A DNA stretch of 64,000 bases from Desulfobacteraceae bacterium (GCA_013003715.1 JABDIN010000033.1:62001-126000), one strand, 5' to 3'. Shown: positions 36,510 to 46,111, counted from the first letter of the stretch. A program made the numbers and translations. Notes: generated by a model not told the origin, from the letters alone.

Positions 36510-36944
36510 CTATTCCACCGGGTACCAGGTTTGGGTGCGGAAGAAAAAGGCGACGTATCCGCGCACTTTCAGACTTTCGCCATCCCGCCAGATCCTGCAA
36601 TTATATGTTTTGCCGTTCTCCGGGTCGAGAATTTTCCCATTGGCGAATGCATTGCCGGTTTTCTGCAAACCGGACATTATTTTCAGCCCCACCAGCGCCT
36701 TGTCCTTATTCTCTCCCGTGCAGGCGGTGCAAAGAGAATCAGCGGGTTTGCGCAGCAGTTTCACAATCCTGCCATTGATTAGCCCATCCTCCTCATAAAT
36801 CTCCACATAGGACTTTTCGGTTTTGCCATCATCATCGATGGTTTTCCACACGCCCGTCACCGTCTCTTCGGCGTGTACTGAAAGGCACAACATGATGATC
36901 AATAAAGAGATACCTGGCACTGACCGCAACATCTTTTGAATCAT
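36510..36944 (-). CDS. DUF2147 family secreted protein
   Basis: A 144-residue secreted protein. Signal peptide about 1-25 (ISLLIIMLCLSVHAEE). The mature part has GVWKTIDDDGKTEKSYVEIY, the four-Cys region around CTACTGENKDKALVGLKIM and GKILDPENGKTYNCRIWRDG, as in the DUF2147 family. Most relatives are uncharacterised periplasmic proteins. AAGGGGG lies 5 bases before the start. It stands alone on the minus strand. Confidence 0.9.
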   Translation of the reverse strand: MIQKMLRSVPGISLLIIMLCLSVHAEETVTGVWKTIDDDGKTEKSYVEIYEEDGLINGRIVKLLRKPADSLCTACTGENKDKALVGLKIMSGLQKTGNAFANGKILDPENGKTYNCRIWRDGESLKVRGYVAFFFRTQTWYPVE

Positions 36945-37036
36945 ATAAACCCCCTTGGTTTTTTTATAATTGACCTTACCATACCCGAATGACGTTTAAT
37001 CTACTCCTATTCGTTGCAACTGTGGTTTGTCCGTAT

Positions 37037-38746
37037 TTAATGAATTTCCGGGTCAAGACCCAGGGTGCCGCCCGGATTCATGATCCCATTGGGGTCAAAG
37101 TGTTTTTTGAGACATCGGAGAGCAGCCATCTGCTCCGGCCCGAGATAGGCGTCCATCCACGGGGCGGCCATTTTCCCGATACCATGATGATGGCTCAGGG
37201 CGCCGCCGCTGTCGGCGATGGCAGAGATGATGCCCCTTTGAAAATCAATATATGACCGGCTGGATTCAAATCGGCCGATGAAGATAAAATAGAGGTTGGT
37301 GCCCTGGGGATAGAAGTGGGAGCAATGTGTCATGCAAATGGTAAGGGGACGGCTTTTGATGTAGCCCCGTACACGGTCGTAGACGGGTATGAGATTGTCC
37401 CATGTCACCGAAGTCTCCAGCGTGTCTATGATGAGATTGAAATCGTTCAGGTCTTCCCGGATGTAGGGATCTGAGAAACGGCTTTGTTCCCATTTCCTTA
37501 CCGGATAACCGGTGAGGGACATGGCACCGTGTCCCCTACAGATTTTCCTGATGTTGCGGTATACGCATTTTGAGAATTTCTTTTCTCCTTCGGTATGACC
37601 TATACCGATACAGCGAATACCCGGCTTGTATCCTCTGGCAGTGATAAACATGTCCGCCAGGGTGCCGTCGATACCAAATTGTTTCAATCCGATAGCGGTC
37701 TCCTCGGCATCGGATATCCTGAGCATCGATGGCATGCCGAATTCGCCCTGGCTGATATCCCTCACCGCAGTAATCGCATCCGTCCAACCGGGGAAAATGA
37801 AACAGAACCGTTTTCGGTGTTTCGGCATGTGTCTGAAAATTCGCAGTGTCGCGTTCACCAGAACGCCGTATGTTCCCTCGCTGCCCTTGAAAAAATCATG
37901 TATCGCAGGGCCGGTGGCGGCGCTGGGGAAATTTTTTGTTTTGATGGTGCCGGCCGGGGTGACGACGTTGAGACTTAACACCAGGTCGCAGGCGTCTCCA
38001 TAGTAGGAAGACTGTTGTCCCGAGCCCCTGGCCATGATCCAGCCGCCGATGGTGGAATATTCAAAAGACTGGGGAAAATGACCGCCGGTGTACCGCCGTC
38101 CGGTATCAAAATGGTCCGGAGCATTATTCAGCAGTGATTCATATGCCGGCCCCATCATACCGCATTCCACGGTGATGGTCTGGTTTTTCTCGCTAAAATC
38201 CAGGACACGGTTCATGTGGGTCTGGGTCACCAGGATCACACCGCCCTTGACCGGACTCAGTCCCAGGGTCACCGAACTGCCGCCGCCGTATGTGGTGACG
38301 GGAATACGGTGCTGGTCGCAATAACCGACTATTTCAATGACATCTTCCGCATGACGCGGGTGTACCACTGCATCGGCGATATTCACGGCGTGATGCCGCC
38401 GCAAGGCCAGGGCCTCCTCGGTGGTCTTGCCCGAGGAATATTTCAGACGTGAGAAATCATCCGCATTCACATTTTCATCGCCGACCAAGGCGATGAAATG
38501 TGCCAGATGCCGGTCCGATATCCCTACCGGGGCTTGCGGCGGGAGCTTTACCGGTTCATCCCCTTGGGACCCGGGTTGATCGAAGTCAGCATCGGTCATC
38601 CGGAGGGCTTCTTTGAGGAAGCTGTACAGCTTGTCATTCGGATGCTTGAAGCCATCCGGTGCTCCCCATTTGAAAATCGACCGGTATGAGCCTTCAATTG
38701 GGGTGGTTCTCCGCCAACCGGGTCGATGTGGATTCGTTTTTTTCAT
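37037..38746 (-). CDS. FAD-dependent oxidase, alkyl-DHAP synthase family
   Basis: A 569-residue FAD/VAO-type flavoprotein of the alkyl-dihydroxyacetone-phosphate synthase group. The N-terminal part has a PCMH FAD-binding domain with YGGGSSVTLGLSP and TVECGMMGPAYE. The C-terminal part has the family HHHGIGK motif and a tail with FDPNGIMNPGGTLGL. Alkyl-DHAP synthases make the ether bond of alkyl glycerol lipids; related bacterial proteins (E. coli YgcU) have unknown substrates. It follows a FGGY kinase gene by 45 bases, and FadR- and GlpD-type genes are divergent upstream, so a glycerol-lipid role fits. No fatty acyl-CoA reductase is seen, so ether synthesis is not proven. Confidence 0.8.
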   Translation of the reverse strand: MKKTNPHRPGWRRTTPIEGSYRSIFKWGAPDGFKHPNDKLYSFLKEALRMTDADFDQPGSQGDEPVKLPPQAPVGISDRHLAHFIALVGDENVNADDFSRLKYSSGKTTEEALALRRHHAVNIADAVVHPRHAEDVIEIVGYCDQHRIPVTTYGGGSSVTLGLSPVKGGVILVTQTHMNRVLDFSEKNQTITVECGMMGPAYESLLNNAPDHFDTGRRYTGGHFPQSFEYSTIGGWIMARGSGQQSSYYGDACDLVLSLNVVTPAGTIKTKNFPSAATGPAIHDFFKGSEGTYGVLVNATLRIFRHMPKHRKRFCFIFPGWTDAITAVRDISQGEFGMPSMLRISDAEETAIGLKQFGIDGTLADMFITARGYKPGIRCIGIGHTEGEKKFSKCVYRNIRKICRGHGAMSLTGYPVRKWEQSRFSDPYIREDLNDFNLIIDTLETSVTWDNLIPVYDRVRGYIKSRPLTICMTHCSHFYPQGTNLYFIFIGRFESSRSYIDFQRGIISAIADSGGALSHHHGIGKMAAPWMDAYLGPEQMAALRCLKKHFDPNGIMNPGGTLGLDPEIH

Positions 38747-38791
38747 GTCGAATTGGTACTCAAAAGCTGGAAAGTTTCAATTATTGCCTAT

Positions 38792-40339
38792 TCACTCCGG
38801 GTATCCGGTGATGTCCTGAATCTGCCGGTAAACCGGTTTGAGGACAGGATATATTTTTTTATAGACCCGGTTGTACAATTTTTTATAAAGGGAAACATTG
38901 GCTGGATCGGGGTCGAAAAAATCATCGTAGGCCACCATTTCCTTTATGGCTGATTTAAAGGTCGGATGAATACCCAGGCCCACAGCGGTGACAATGGCGG
39001 CACCGAGGCCGGACGTCTCGGATGTCCTCCCCCTGACCAGGGGGAGATTGAAAATGTCCGCGGTTATCCTGCAGATCTCTCTGCTCTGGGAAGCCCCCCC
39101 GGACACGGCGACTCTCCCGACCTTGTTTTTCGATACTTTTTCAATGGTATGCAATCCGTCCAGCAGGGCATAGCCCAGACCCTCGATGACAGCACGGTAG
39201 ACATGGGCTTTTTTATGGACATCTCCGAATCCGATCATGGCGCCTTTCGCGGTGGGCTGTTTCAGGCCGGGTCCCCAATAGGGCTGGACAATGAGGCCCA
39301 TGGCACCGGGTGGTGATTGTTTCAGTAGTTTATCCAATTCCTTTTCCGGCACCGTTCCGTTTTGTTTCGCCGCCTGTACCTCTTCATGGGCGAACTCATC
39401 CTTGAACCAGGTGATCATCCAATATCCGCGAAAAATCTCTATTTCAGGATTGTAGTATCCGGGTATGGGGGCCGGATAGGGCGGCATGAAACGGATGGGT
39501 TTATAATACCGTTTCGTTGATATCTGAACGGTGGCGGTGGTGCCGAAACTCAGGCTGGCTGTCATTTCATCGAGCACCCCCATGCCAATGGTTTCGCACC
39601 CCTTGTCCGAGCCGCAGGCGATCACCGGTGTCCCCTGGGCAATACCGGTTTCGCGGGCCGCCTCCGCGGTGATCCGGCCGATCGCAGCCCCAGGCGGAAC
39701 CAGGTCCGGCAGTTTGTCGCGGTCAATGGGAAACATCAGATACGGTGACGACAATTTTCCCGCCCATTTCATTTTTCGGTAATTAAACGGCAGATGACCG
39801 ATTTGAGAGGCCACTGAATCCGTGAATTTGCCGGTGAGCCGGTAATTTAAAAACCCGGACACTTGAAGGTATTTATGGGTTTTTTCCCAGACATCGGGTT
39901 CATTCTGCCGTATCCAGTTGCATTTGCCGTCACGCTGCAGGGTTCGCAGGGCTGACTCCATTCCGATACACCGCAGGCCCATGCGCCATAGCAGATGCCG
40001 GCCGATGATATCATCGGCTTTGCGCTGATCCAGCCAGGTAATGATGGGGCGAAGGGGTTTCCCGTTGCGATCCAGATTGACCATGGTGTTGCGCATGGTC
40101 GTTACACCGATTCCGGCAACCAGGTCGAATTCAGCCGGGTATTCCCTTTTCAGGGTGGCGCAGGCGGTTTTCAGGCTTTCCCAGAATATTTCAGGATGTT
40201 GTTCCGCCCAACCGGGCTTGGGGCTTTGATAGGGGTCGTAATGAATTTGAACCTTATGCAGGAGTTCACCGGTTTCAGCGAATAGAAGGGTTCTCAGGCT
40301 TTGGGTGCCGCAATCGATTGAGAGAATCAGTTTTTTCAT
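38792..40339 (-). CDS. FGGY-family carbohydrate kinase
   Basis: A 515-residue FGGY kinase with the two actin-like ATPase halves: ILSIDCGTQSLRTLLF at the start, TMRNTMVNLDRNGKPL, the second phosphate loop SLSFGTTATVQIS, and adenosine motif VAVSGGASQSREIC. Glycerol, xylulose or another polyol is a possible substrate; none can be named safely. The neighbours GlpD and an alkyl-DHAP-synthase-like enzyme favour glycerol or a related triol. It is cotranscribed with the flavoprotein and divergent from the fadR-like regulator. Confidence 0.85.
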   Translation of the reverse strand: MKKLILSIDCGTQSLRTLLFAETGELLHKVQIHYDPYQSPKPGWAEQHPEIFWESLKTACATLKREYPAEFDLVAGIGVTTMRNTMVNLDRNGKPLRPIITWLDQRKADDIIGRHLLWRMGLRCIGMESALRTLQRDGKCNWIRQNEPDVWEKTHKYLQVSGFLNYRLTGKFTDSVASQIGHLPFNYRKMKWAGKLSSPYLMFPIDRDKLPDLVPPGAAIGRITAEAARETGIAQGTPVIACGSDKGCETIGMGVLDEMTASLSFGTTATVQISTKRYYKPIRFMPPYPAPIPGYYNPEIEIFRGYWMITWFKDEFAHEEVQAAKQNGTVPEKELDKLLKQSPPGAMGLIVQPYWGPGLKQPTAKGAMIGFGDVHKKAHVYRAVIEGLGYALLDGLHTIEKVSKNKVGRVAVSGGASQSREICRITADIFNLPLVRGRTSETSGLGAAIVTAVGLGIHPTFKSAIKEMVAYDDFFDPDPANVSLYKKLYNRVYKKIYPVLKPVYRQIQDITGYPE

Positions 40340-40543
40340 AATAAGATAGTCGTCGACGGGCTGCAGTCAGAGTTAATTATCGGTCTGGTTTTAAATAATG
40401 GTATTTGACGGATACGGCAATACTCTTTTGACGATCTCCGTCCCGTTCGTCCGAGAATTGTCGATTGACATTTAATCGTCTAAGTGGTATGACCTCTTAC
40501 CAGATATACAACGAATTGACAAACATTTTCAGGTGTATTTTCC

Positions 40544-41230
40544 ATGAAATCAACCCAATTATTACGTCCCGCCCAGCATACCGAATATCAGCTCTTAACG
40601 TCCATCTTAAACGGCACGCATCCACCGGGTTCGGCGCTTCCCAATGAAAGAAGCCTTGCCATGCACCTTGGGATTACCCGGCCAACCCTTCGCGAAGCCC
40701 TACAACGTATGGCCAGGGAAGGGTGGATCACCATTCAGCATGGCAAAGCCACCATGGTCAACGATTATGCCCTGGACGGGGGCATGGGAATGCTGACCAC
40801 CCTGTCGGCTCACCCTGAATTTTTACCCGCCGCCTATATTCTACATTTTCTGGAAGTGCGTTTGGTTCTACTGCCGGAGGTGGCTGGAATGGCGGCTGAA
40901 AAAGCGCCGGAAACCTTGCTCCGCCACTTGTCGCGGCATGAACAATTGAACGACGATAAAGAGTCTTTCGCCGAGTTCGACTGGCAATTGCAATTATTGA
41001 TGGCCACACATTCGGGGAATCCCATATTCAGATTGATAGTGAATGATTTCAGTCAATTGTTCAAGACCATGGCACCGGCATATTTCGCGATGGACGATGC
41101 CCGGAGGGCGTCCACAGGTTATTATCAGGCCCTTTCCCGCTTTATCACCGGGAACGACCGGGAAAAGGTGGTGGCCATTGTGCGGTCCGCCATGCGGGAT
41201 GCCATGGTCCGTTGGAAACAAATGAAATGA
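40544..41230 (+). CDS. GntR-family regulator, FadR type
   Basis: A 228-residue regulator. An N-terminal winged helix (LPNERSLAMHLGITRPTLRE, then ALQRMAREGWITIQHGKATM) is very close to FadR, and the C-terminal helical domain aligns with the acyl-CoA-binding domain of FadR (FAEFDWQLQLLMATHSGNPI, YFAMDDARR). FadR responds to long-chain acyl-CoA. It probably controls the divergent kinase-flavoprotein unit and the glpD-type gene that follows, overlapping by the ATGA of stop and start. Confidence 0.88.
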   Translation: MKSTQLLRPAQHTEYQLLTSILNGTHPPGSALPNERSLAMHLGITRPTLREALQRMAREGWITIQHGKATMVNDYALDGGMGMLTTLSAHPEFLPAAYILHFLEVRLVLLPEVAGMAAEKAPETLLRHLSRHEQLNDDKESFAEFDWQLQLLMATHSGNPIFRLIVNDFSQLFKTMAPAYFAMDDARRASTGYYQALSRFITGNDREKVVAIVRSAMRDAMVRWKQMK

Positions 41231-42789
41231 GCCTGACATCACTTCAACAAAACTGGGACCTGGTGGTCATCGGCGGCGGGATCACCGGGGCGGGTATTTT
41301 CAGGGAGACGGTCGGAAACAACATTCGCACCTTACTGGTCGAGCAAAAGGATTTCGCCTGGGGAACATCCAGCCGGTCTTCGAAAATGATCCACGGTGGA
41401 TTACGATATCTGAAACAAGGAAAACTTTCGCTCACCCGCCAATCGGTGAAGGCCCGGGAACGGATGATCAAGGACGCGCCGGGATTGGTGGTACCCCAGG
41501 AATTTCTGCTGCCGATATTTCGCAATCGACCGCCAGGCAAACGAAAAATGGGTATCGGATTGACCCTGTATGATTTGTTTGCCCATAAACGATACCACCA
41601 ATTTCTGGATCGCGGCACCCTTTGCACCATGGAACCGCTTCTCGCCGCCCACGATTTGGTGGGCGGTTTTAGTTTCATGGATACATCCATTGATGACGCG
41701 GGCCTGGTGTTGCGATTAATCAATGAATCCATTGACGCCGGTGGAGAGGCGCTAAATTATACAAAGGCCGTCCGGATCAACCGGTCGGCGGACGGGCAGG
41801 TTTCCGGTGTGGATCTGAAGGATACTGAAACCGGAGAAGAAATCACCGTGAACACTAACGTGGTCATCAGTGCCACCGGGGCCTGGTCGGAAAACCTCAG
41901 CCGATTACCCGGTGACGGTCTGCACCTTCGCCCCCTGCGGGGGAGCCACATCATATTCCCGTTTGAATCAATCCCGATTACCCGGCCGGTGAGTTTTTTT
42001 CATCCCGAGGATCACAGACCGCTGTTCGTCCTGCCGTGGCAGGGCAGCATCATGATCGGTACCACCGACCTTGACGATGACCAGGATCTGTCAATGGAGC
42101 CGAGCATTTCAAAGGCGGAGGTGAGATACCTGATCACGGGTATCGCATCGATTTTTCCCACCTTGAAAATCGGTTCGTCTGATGCAACTTCATCATTTAC
42201 CGGTATTCGTCCGATTCTCAGCAGGGGCAGGAGGTCGGCGTCCAAAGAGTCCCGCGAGCACATGGTCCAGGCCGAAAAAGGACTAGTGGCCATTACCGGG
42301 GGGAAGCTGACCTTGTTCAGGGAACTGGCCTTGGACGCACTTAAATCGGCCGGGCCATATTTGCGACCGGTATTAAAAACAGATAAACGTTGTGGGGAAC
42401 TCCCCCCGGTGTTCGAATCTGTTTCCCCGCAACCGGTGCGGGAATCCATACTGCCGGTTTCCATACAGCGCCGCCTGACCGGCCGATATGGGCATCGTGC
42501 CAAACAGCTCATTGAAGAGGCGCGCCCGGAGGACCTCACCCTTGTTCCCGGCACTACGACCCTGTGGGCGGAATTGCCCCATACAGCGAAAAATGAAAGC
42601 GTCCGTCATCTCCCGGATCTTTTGCTGAGGCGGGTCCGGATTGGTCTGCTGATTACCGAAGGCGGCAAGGCACATCTGAACCGGATCCAGCAATTGTGCC
42701 AACCGGTTTTACCCTGGGATGACCACCGGTGGGAAACGGAAAAAAAAGACTACCTGAACCATTGCCGTCGATATTATTCCCTGCCCTGA
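41227..42789 (+). CDS. glpD: Glycerol-3-phosphate dehydrogenase, FAD-dependent
   Basis: A 520-residue flavoprotein oxidising glycerol 3-phosphate to dihydroxyacetone phosphate, normally with a membrane quinone. FAD motif VVIGGGITGAGIFRE, SSRSSKMIHGGLRYL, VVISATGAWSENL and GSMIIGTTDLDDD-like segments are typical of GlpD. DHAP is the substrate of alkyl-DHAP synthases, so the pair makes sense. An earlier TTG at 41212 is in frame, but the ATG at 41227 overlaps the regulator stop (ATGA) and is preferred. No GlpB/GlpC partner is seen. Confidence 0.93.
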   Translation: MSLTSLQQNWDLVVIGGGITGAGIFRETVGNNIRTLLVEQKDFAWGTSSRSSKMIHGGLRYLKQGKLSLTRQSVKARERMIKDAPGLVVPQEFLLPIFRNRPPGKRKMGIGLTLYDLFAHKRYHQFLDRGTLCTMEPLLAAHDLVGGFSFMDTSIDDAGLVLRLINESIDAGGEALNYTKAVRINRSADGQVSGVDLKDTETGEEITVNTNVVISATGAWSENLSRLPGDGLHLRPLRGSHIIFPFESIPITRPVSFFHPEDHRPLFVLPWQGSIMIGTTDLDDDQDLSMEPSISKAEVRYLITGIASIFPTLKIGSSDATSSFTGIRPILSRGRRSASKESREHMVQAEKGLVAITGGKLTLFRELALDALKSAGPYLRPVLKTDKRCGELPPVFESVSPQPVRESILPVSIQRRLTGRYGHRAKQLIEEARPEDLTLVPGTTTLWAELPHTAKNESVRHLPDLLLRRVRIGLLITEGGKAHLNRIQQLCQPVLPWDDHRWETEKKDYLNHCRRYYSLP

Positions 42790-42860
42790 TCCGCTCTTTC
42801 CACTATCAAATGAAGGTATTTTATCTATTTTAAGGACTGCTTTGCTCATTAAGTGAAGAT

Positions 42861-42982
42861 AAAACGACAGCATTCCTTCCTTTGGCATTTTGATTTTGTC
42901 ATTTGACATTTTAACCATGCCTTGTATCAAAGCATGGACAATACGTTAAAGTATCTCCATGCCGAATGTGCAGACGATCACC
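42861..42982 (+). repeat. Dispersed intergenic repeat, family A, copy 2
   Basis: About 122 bases similar to 13701-13820. AAAACGACAGCATTCC begins it; then CATTTTG/TTTGTCATTTGACATTTT, AAGTATCTCCATGCCG and GATCACC follow in the same order as in copy 1. It lies in a 337-base gap after glpD. Confidence 0.5.
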
Positions 42983-43126
42983 CTGTGTTGACATCCGCAC
43001 ATGGCCCATGCTTATTATGTGGCGGATATGAATGTCGGCGGTTGACGTGAATCACCCACACCTTATCATTCGAATCCAAACCTATATCACCCATGAGAAG
43101 ATATCCGGATTACGCGGAATAATTTG

Positions 43127-43537
43127 ATGAACTGGGAAAAAGAAGACTACACCATTACCTGGGACAAAAGTCGGATCGATATAAAGGTTCTTTCCGAATT
43201 GCTCGGCGGATCCCATTGGGCAGAACACCGGTGCCGTGAGGATATTGAGAAATCGGTGGCCAATTCAATTTGTTTCGGCCTTTTTCACGGGGATGTGCAA
43301 ATCGGGTTTGCCCGGGTACTGACAGACGAAATGGCCTATGCCGTTATCCTTGACATGATCATACGGGCGGAATTCAGGGGGCGGGGGCTTGGGAACTGGC
43401 TGATGGCGTGTATCGGTTCACATCCGGTGGTGGCGCCGCTAAGACAGGTCCTGTGGACCAGCCGTGCCGTCGATTTTTACAGGGGAATCGGATTCAAGGA
43501 AGCGGCCCCCCTTAAATTAATGGCCCGATCGTGGTAA
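43127..43537 (+). CDS. GNAT-family N-acetyltransferase
   Basis: A 136-residue GNAT acetyltransferase. The acetyl-CoA-binding motif A is VILDMIIRAEFRGRGLGNWL, with RGRGLG as the pyrophosphate loop; SRAVDFYRGIGF is motif B. The N-terminal ITWDKSRIDI and SHWAEHRC segments resemble small-substrate acetyltransferases. The substrate is unknown. The ATG at 43127 is preferred over the TTG three bases earlier. It stands alone. Confidence 0.88.
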   Translation: MNWEKEDYTITWDKSRIDIKVLSELLGGSHWAEHRCREDIEKSVANSICFGLFHGDVQIGFARVLTDEMAYAVILDMIIRAEFRGRGLGNWLMACIGSHPVVAPLRQVLWTSRAVDFYRGIGFKEAAPLKLMARSW

Positions 43538-43600
43538 ATTCAGCACCTTGAAATGTAATGGATTTGTGCCGATCTTATACAAGTCGATGTTGATGAAAAC

Positions 43601-43632
43601 CGTGGGATGGGGTCGGCATTTTCGATCCCACG
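43601..43632. terminator. Possible terminator hairpin
   Basis: CGTGGGAT and ATCCCACG pair perfectly with a 16-base loop between the GNAT and Yip1 genes. No T run follows on the plus strand, so a factor-dependent terminator or regulatory hairpin is possible. Confidence 0.3.
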
Positions 43633-43678
43633 CCTATAACGTCTAAAACCGCTAACGAAAAGGAAAAAGGAGTGTATT

Positions 43679-44215
43679 ATGAATGAATTGTCGGACCGCA
43701 TGATCCGTGCCGCAAAACTGGATGTGAATCTGTATGAAGAAGTCGAAGCCGATAAGAGTACCATGGGCCAGGCCATGACGGTGGTGGTGCTTTCAAGCCT
43801 GGCCGCCGGAATCGGCATGATTGGAAAAGGCGGTGCCGGCGGGATCCTGGTTGGTACGATTACCGCCCTTGTCGGGTGGTATCTCTGGGCATTTCTCACC
43901 TATTACATCGGTACCAAATTCCTTCCCGAACCTCAAACCAAGGCTGATCATGGTGAATTACTGCGGACCATAGGCTTTGCAAGTTCTCCGGGAGTGCTTC
44001 GCATTCTGGGCATCATTCCCGGACTGGGAAGCCTGATTTTCCTGGTGGCCTCCATTTGGACGCTGGTTGCGATGGTAATTGCGGTCCGCCAGGCACTTGA
44101 CTATAACAGCACTCCTCGGGCGGTGGGGGTTTGCGTAATCGGCTGGATTATCCAGATGCTGCTGTTTGGTATATTGTTTTCCATTTTCGGCGGTGGACCA
44201 AAACCACCCATGTGA
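43679..44215 (+). CDS. Yip1-domain membrane protein
   Basis: A 178-residue Yip1-like integral membrane protein. An N-terminal soluble helix (MNELSDRMIRAAKLDVNLYE) precedes about four membrane helices with LAAGIGMIGKGGAGGILVGT, LLRTIGFASSPGVLRILGII and IPGLGSLIFLVASIWTLVAM. The PGVL/IPGLG spacing is typical of the bacterial YIP1 family, whose function is not established. GGAGTGT lies upstream of ATG. A further gene starts about 200 bases later. Confidence 0.8.
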   Translation: MNELSDRMIRAAKLDVNLYEEVEADKSTMGQAMTVVVLSSLAAGIGMIGKGGAGGILVGTITALVGWYLWAFLTYYIGTKFLPEPQTKADHGELLRTIGFASSPGVLRILGIIPGLGSLIFLVASIWTLVAMVIAVRQALDYNSTPRAVGVCVIGWIIQMLLFGILFSIFGGGPKPPM

Positions 44216-44422
44216 GTCTGAAATGAGTTTTTTCGGCGGCGTGGTGTCTAATGCATTGACAGCGAGCGGACATCCCATTGGCTATCGGGGTGGCGCAGGG
44301 CGGGTGTTCCGGCCGCACCAGCAATAACAAACACTATCTATGATATCATAAATAATTTATTAAATCAAAATGTTAGGGCGTTTTTTAGCCTCTATTGGTA
44401 TAAAAAAATCCGGATAACTTAG

Positions 44423-44998
44423 ATGCCTTGGGATGAACCGACACTGGTGGCAGGTCTGCAAAGCGGAGACGAAGCGGCGTATCGGGAATTAATACGGTGC
44501 TATCGGGACAAATTGTACCGCATTGCATATGGCATCACCCTGGACGAGGAAGAAAGCCGCGATATCATCCAGGATGTTTTTCTGCTGGTTTTCCGGAAGA
44601 TCAGCAAATTCAAAGGGGAGTCGAAATTGACTACCTGGCTGCACCGTATCACCGTCAATCAATGCCTGAACCTGAAGCGCCGCTGGAAGCGACGATTTCG
44701 GCGGTTTCACCATTCCATTGAAACTGATGACGCGGGAGAGTCTTTGTTGCCAGAATCTGAGGACTACCAGGCTGAGACGCTGTACCGCCGGAAAGAAGTG
44801 GAGGAGGCCTACCGGAATGCGCTCCGGACATTGCCTGAAGAAGCCCGCATCGTCTATGTGCTCAAGGAGATCGAAGGGCTGACGTATGAGGAGATCGGTC
44901 GGGCTCTTGGTATACTAAAAGGCACCGTGAGTTCGCGGCTGTTCCATGCGCGCCGGTGCCTGAAAGTAGCGCTGGAACCATACAGGAGAATAAAATGA
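44423..44998 (+). CDS. ECF sigma factor
   Basis: A 191-residue extracytoplasmic-function sigma factor. Region 2 covers about 20-85 (DIIQDVFLLVFRKISKFKGE, TTWLHRITVNQCLN) and region 4 about 130-185 (LRTLPEEARIVYVLKEIEGL, EEIGRALGILKGTVSSRL). It would direct RNA polymerase to envelope-stress promoters. Its gene overlaps the anti-sigma gene by four bases (ATGA). Two secreted-protein genes follow, possibly its regulon. Confidence 0.95.
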   Translation: MPWDEPTLVAGLQSGDEAAYRELIRCYRDKLYRIAYGITLDEEESRDIIQDVFLLVFRKISKFKGESKLTTWLHRITVNQCLNLKRRWKRRFRRFHHSIETDDAGESLLPESEDYQAETLYRRKEVEEAYRNALRTLPEEARIVYVLKEIEGLTYEEIGRALGILKGTVSSRLFHARRCLKVALEPYRRIK

Positions 44999-45516
44999 AA
45001 ACGTCATCCATTTCCAACCCGTCCTGTTCCACCAGGCAGCTCAGCCGTTTCCTCGATGATGAAATGTCTGAACCGGAACGGCAGGCCGTTGAAAATCACC
45101 TCAACCATTGTCCCGATTGCCGTTGTGTCCTGGAATCGTACCGGCTCCTTGGCCGGGTGGCCCGCCGGCAGGCGGACCGCGCCAGGGTCTCGGTGGATTT
45201 GGATAGCGTGGAAGATCAGGTGCTTTCCCACATCAACCGCCACCGCGGCAATACATCCGGTTGGCGGAAATGGTGGCCGCCCGGCCGGTTCCATATACCG
45301 ATATATGCCGTGGCAGCTGCAGTGGCTTGCTTCCTGATCATTTTACCGTTTTCCTTTCAGGATAACGGTCACGCCCCCAGCGCCATTATTAATTCTTTTA
45401 CAGGGTCAGTGACTTCTGTTATGTTCTATGAAACACCAAATACTCATCAGACCATCATCTGGTTCAATGAGGAATCAAATCCCAGTGGAGAACCCAATGC
45501 CGGCGAGAATACATAA
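44995..45516 (+). CDS. Anti-sigma factor with zinc finger and one membrane helix
   Basis: A 173-residue anti-sigma factor of the zf-HC2 type. The cytoplasmic ZAS domain has H-x3-C-x2-C in ENHLNHCPDCRCVL. A single membrane helix (IPIYAVAAAVACFLIILP, about 100-117) is followed by a periplasmic tail. It would hold the upstream ECF sigma factor inactive until an envelope signal arrives. The ATG at 44995 overlaps the sigma stop and has CAGGAG nearby, so it is chosen over the earlier in-frame ATG at 44956. It overlaps the next gene. Confidence 0.93.
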   Translation: MKTSSISNPSCSTRQLSRFLDDEMSEPERQAVENHLNHCPDCRCVLESYRLLGRVARRQADRARVSVDLDSVEDQVLSHINRHRGNTSGWRKWWPPGRFHIPIYAVAAAVACFLIILPFSFQDNGHAPSAIINSFTGSVTSVMFYETPNTHQTIIWFNEESNPSGEPNAGENT

Positions 45517-45946
45517 GCTTTTCCTGGCGATAGCCGTGGTCATGGCACTGATGTCCGGACCGGTTTTGGCGAGCCAAAAGGTCAATATCGGTATCAAGAC
45601 CATCCTGGCATCCGATAAAGCGGAATTTGTCGATCCCCAGTTAAAGGGGCTGATCAAAGAGTTGCGAACCGTATTCCGGTTCACTTCTTATCGCATGCTC
45701 GGACAGGACAATCTGACCATCGAGGTCGGAAAAACCGGTACGGTGCGTTTACCCGGCGGCCGGGTCCTCGAAGTGACACCCATCGGTATCCAGGGAAAGC
45801 GTTCCGAATTGGAATTAAGTATTCTCAAGAAAAAACGACGGATTTTCAATACCCGCATCAAACTCCTCAATGGCGGTGTTCTCACCGTGGGCGGCCCGCG
45901 CCACGACAATGGGTTTTTATTGTTCAATATTACCGGTCGATTTTAG
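45497..45946 (+). CDS. Secreted protein of the ECF unit, unknown function
   Basis: A 149-residue exported protein with a signal peptide (MPARIHKLFLAIAVVMALMS, then GPVLAS) and a mature part rich in beta strands (KVNIGIKTILAS, FRFTSYRMLGQDNLTIEVGK). No family recognised; a small periplasmic beta protein is likely. The start at 45497 lies inside the end of the anti-sigma gene (20-base overlap) with GGAG upstream, so translation is coupled and the three genes form one operon. Confidence 0.75.
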   Translation: MPARIHKLFLAIAVVMALMSGPVLASQKVNIGIKTILASDKAEFVDPQLKGLIKELRTVFRFTSYRMLGQDNLTIEVGKTGTVRLPGGRVLEVTPIGIQGKRSELELSILKKKRRIFNTRIKLLNGGVLTVGGPRHDNGFLLFNITGRF

Positions 45947-46111
45947 ACGATGGTCCATTCAAGGGGCTGTCGGCTTCACATCCCTTCTGCCTGAAAAATC
46001 TATGTAATTTCATATAGTTATTAATCTTATTATCTTTTTGTCTTTTTTTGTGAGTTTTCACTGTTTTCCGGTGTCTAAGCAAGTGTAGGAAAAACCAAAA
46101 GGAGGCGAATT

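Noticed and set aside
42709-42930. 73-codon minus-strand frame overlapping the end of glpD
   Set aside because: Antisense to glpD and repeat A; its composition is explained by the repeat.
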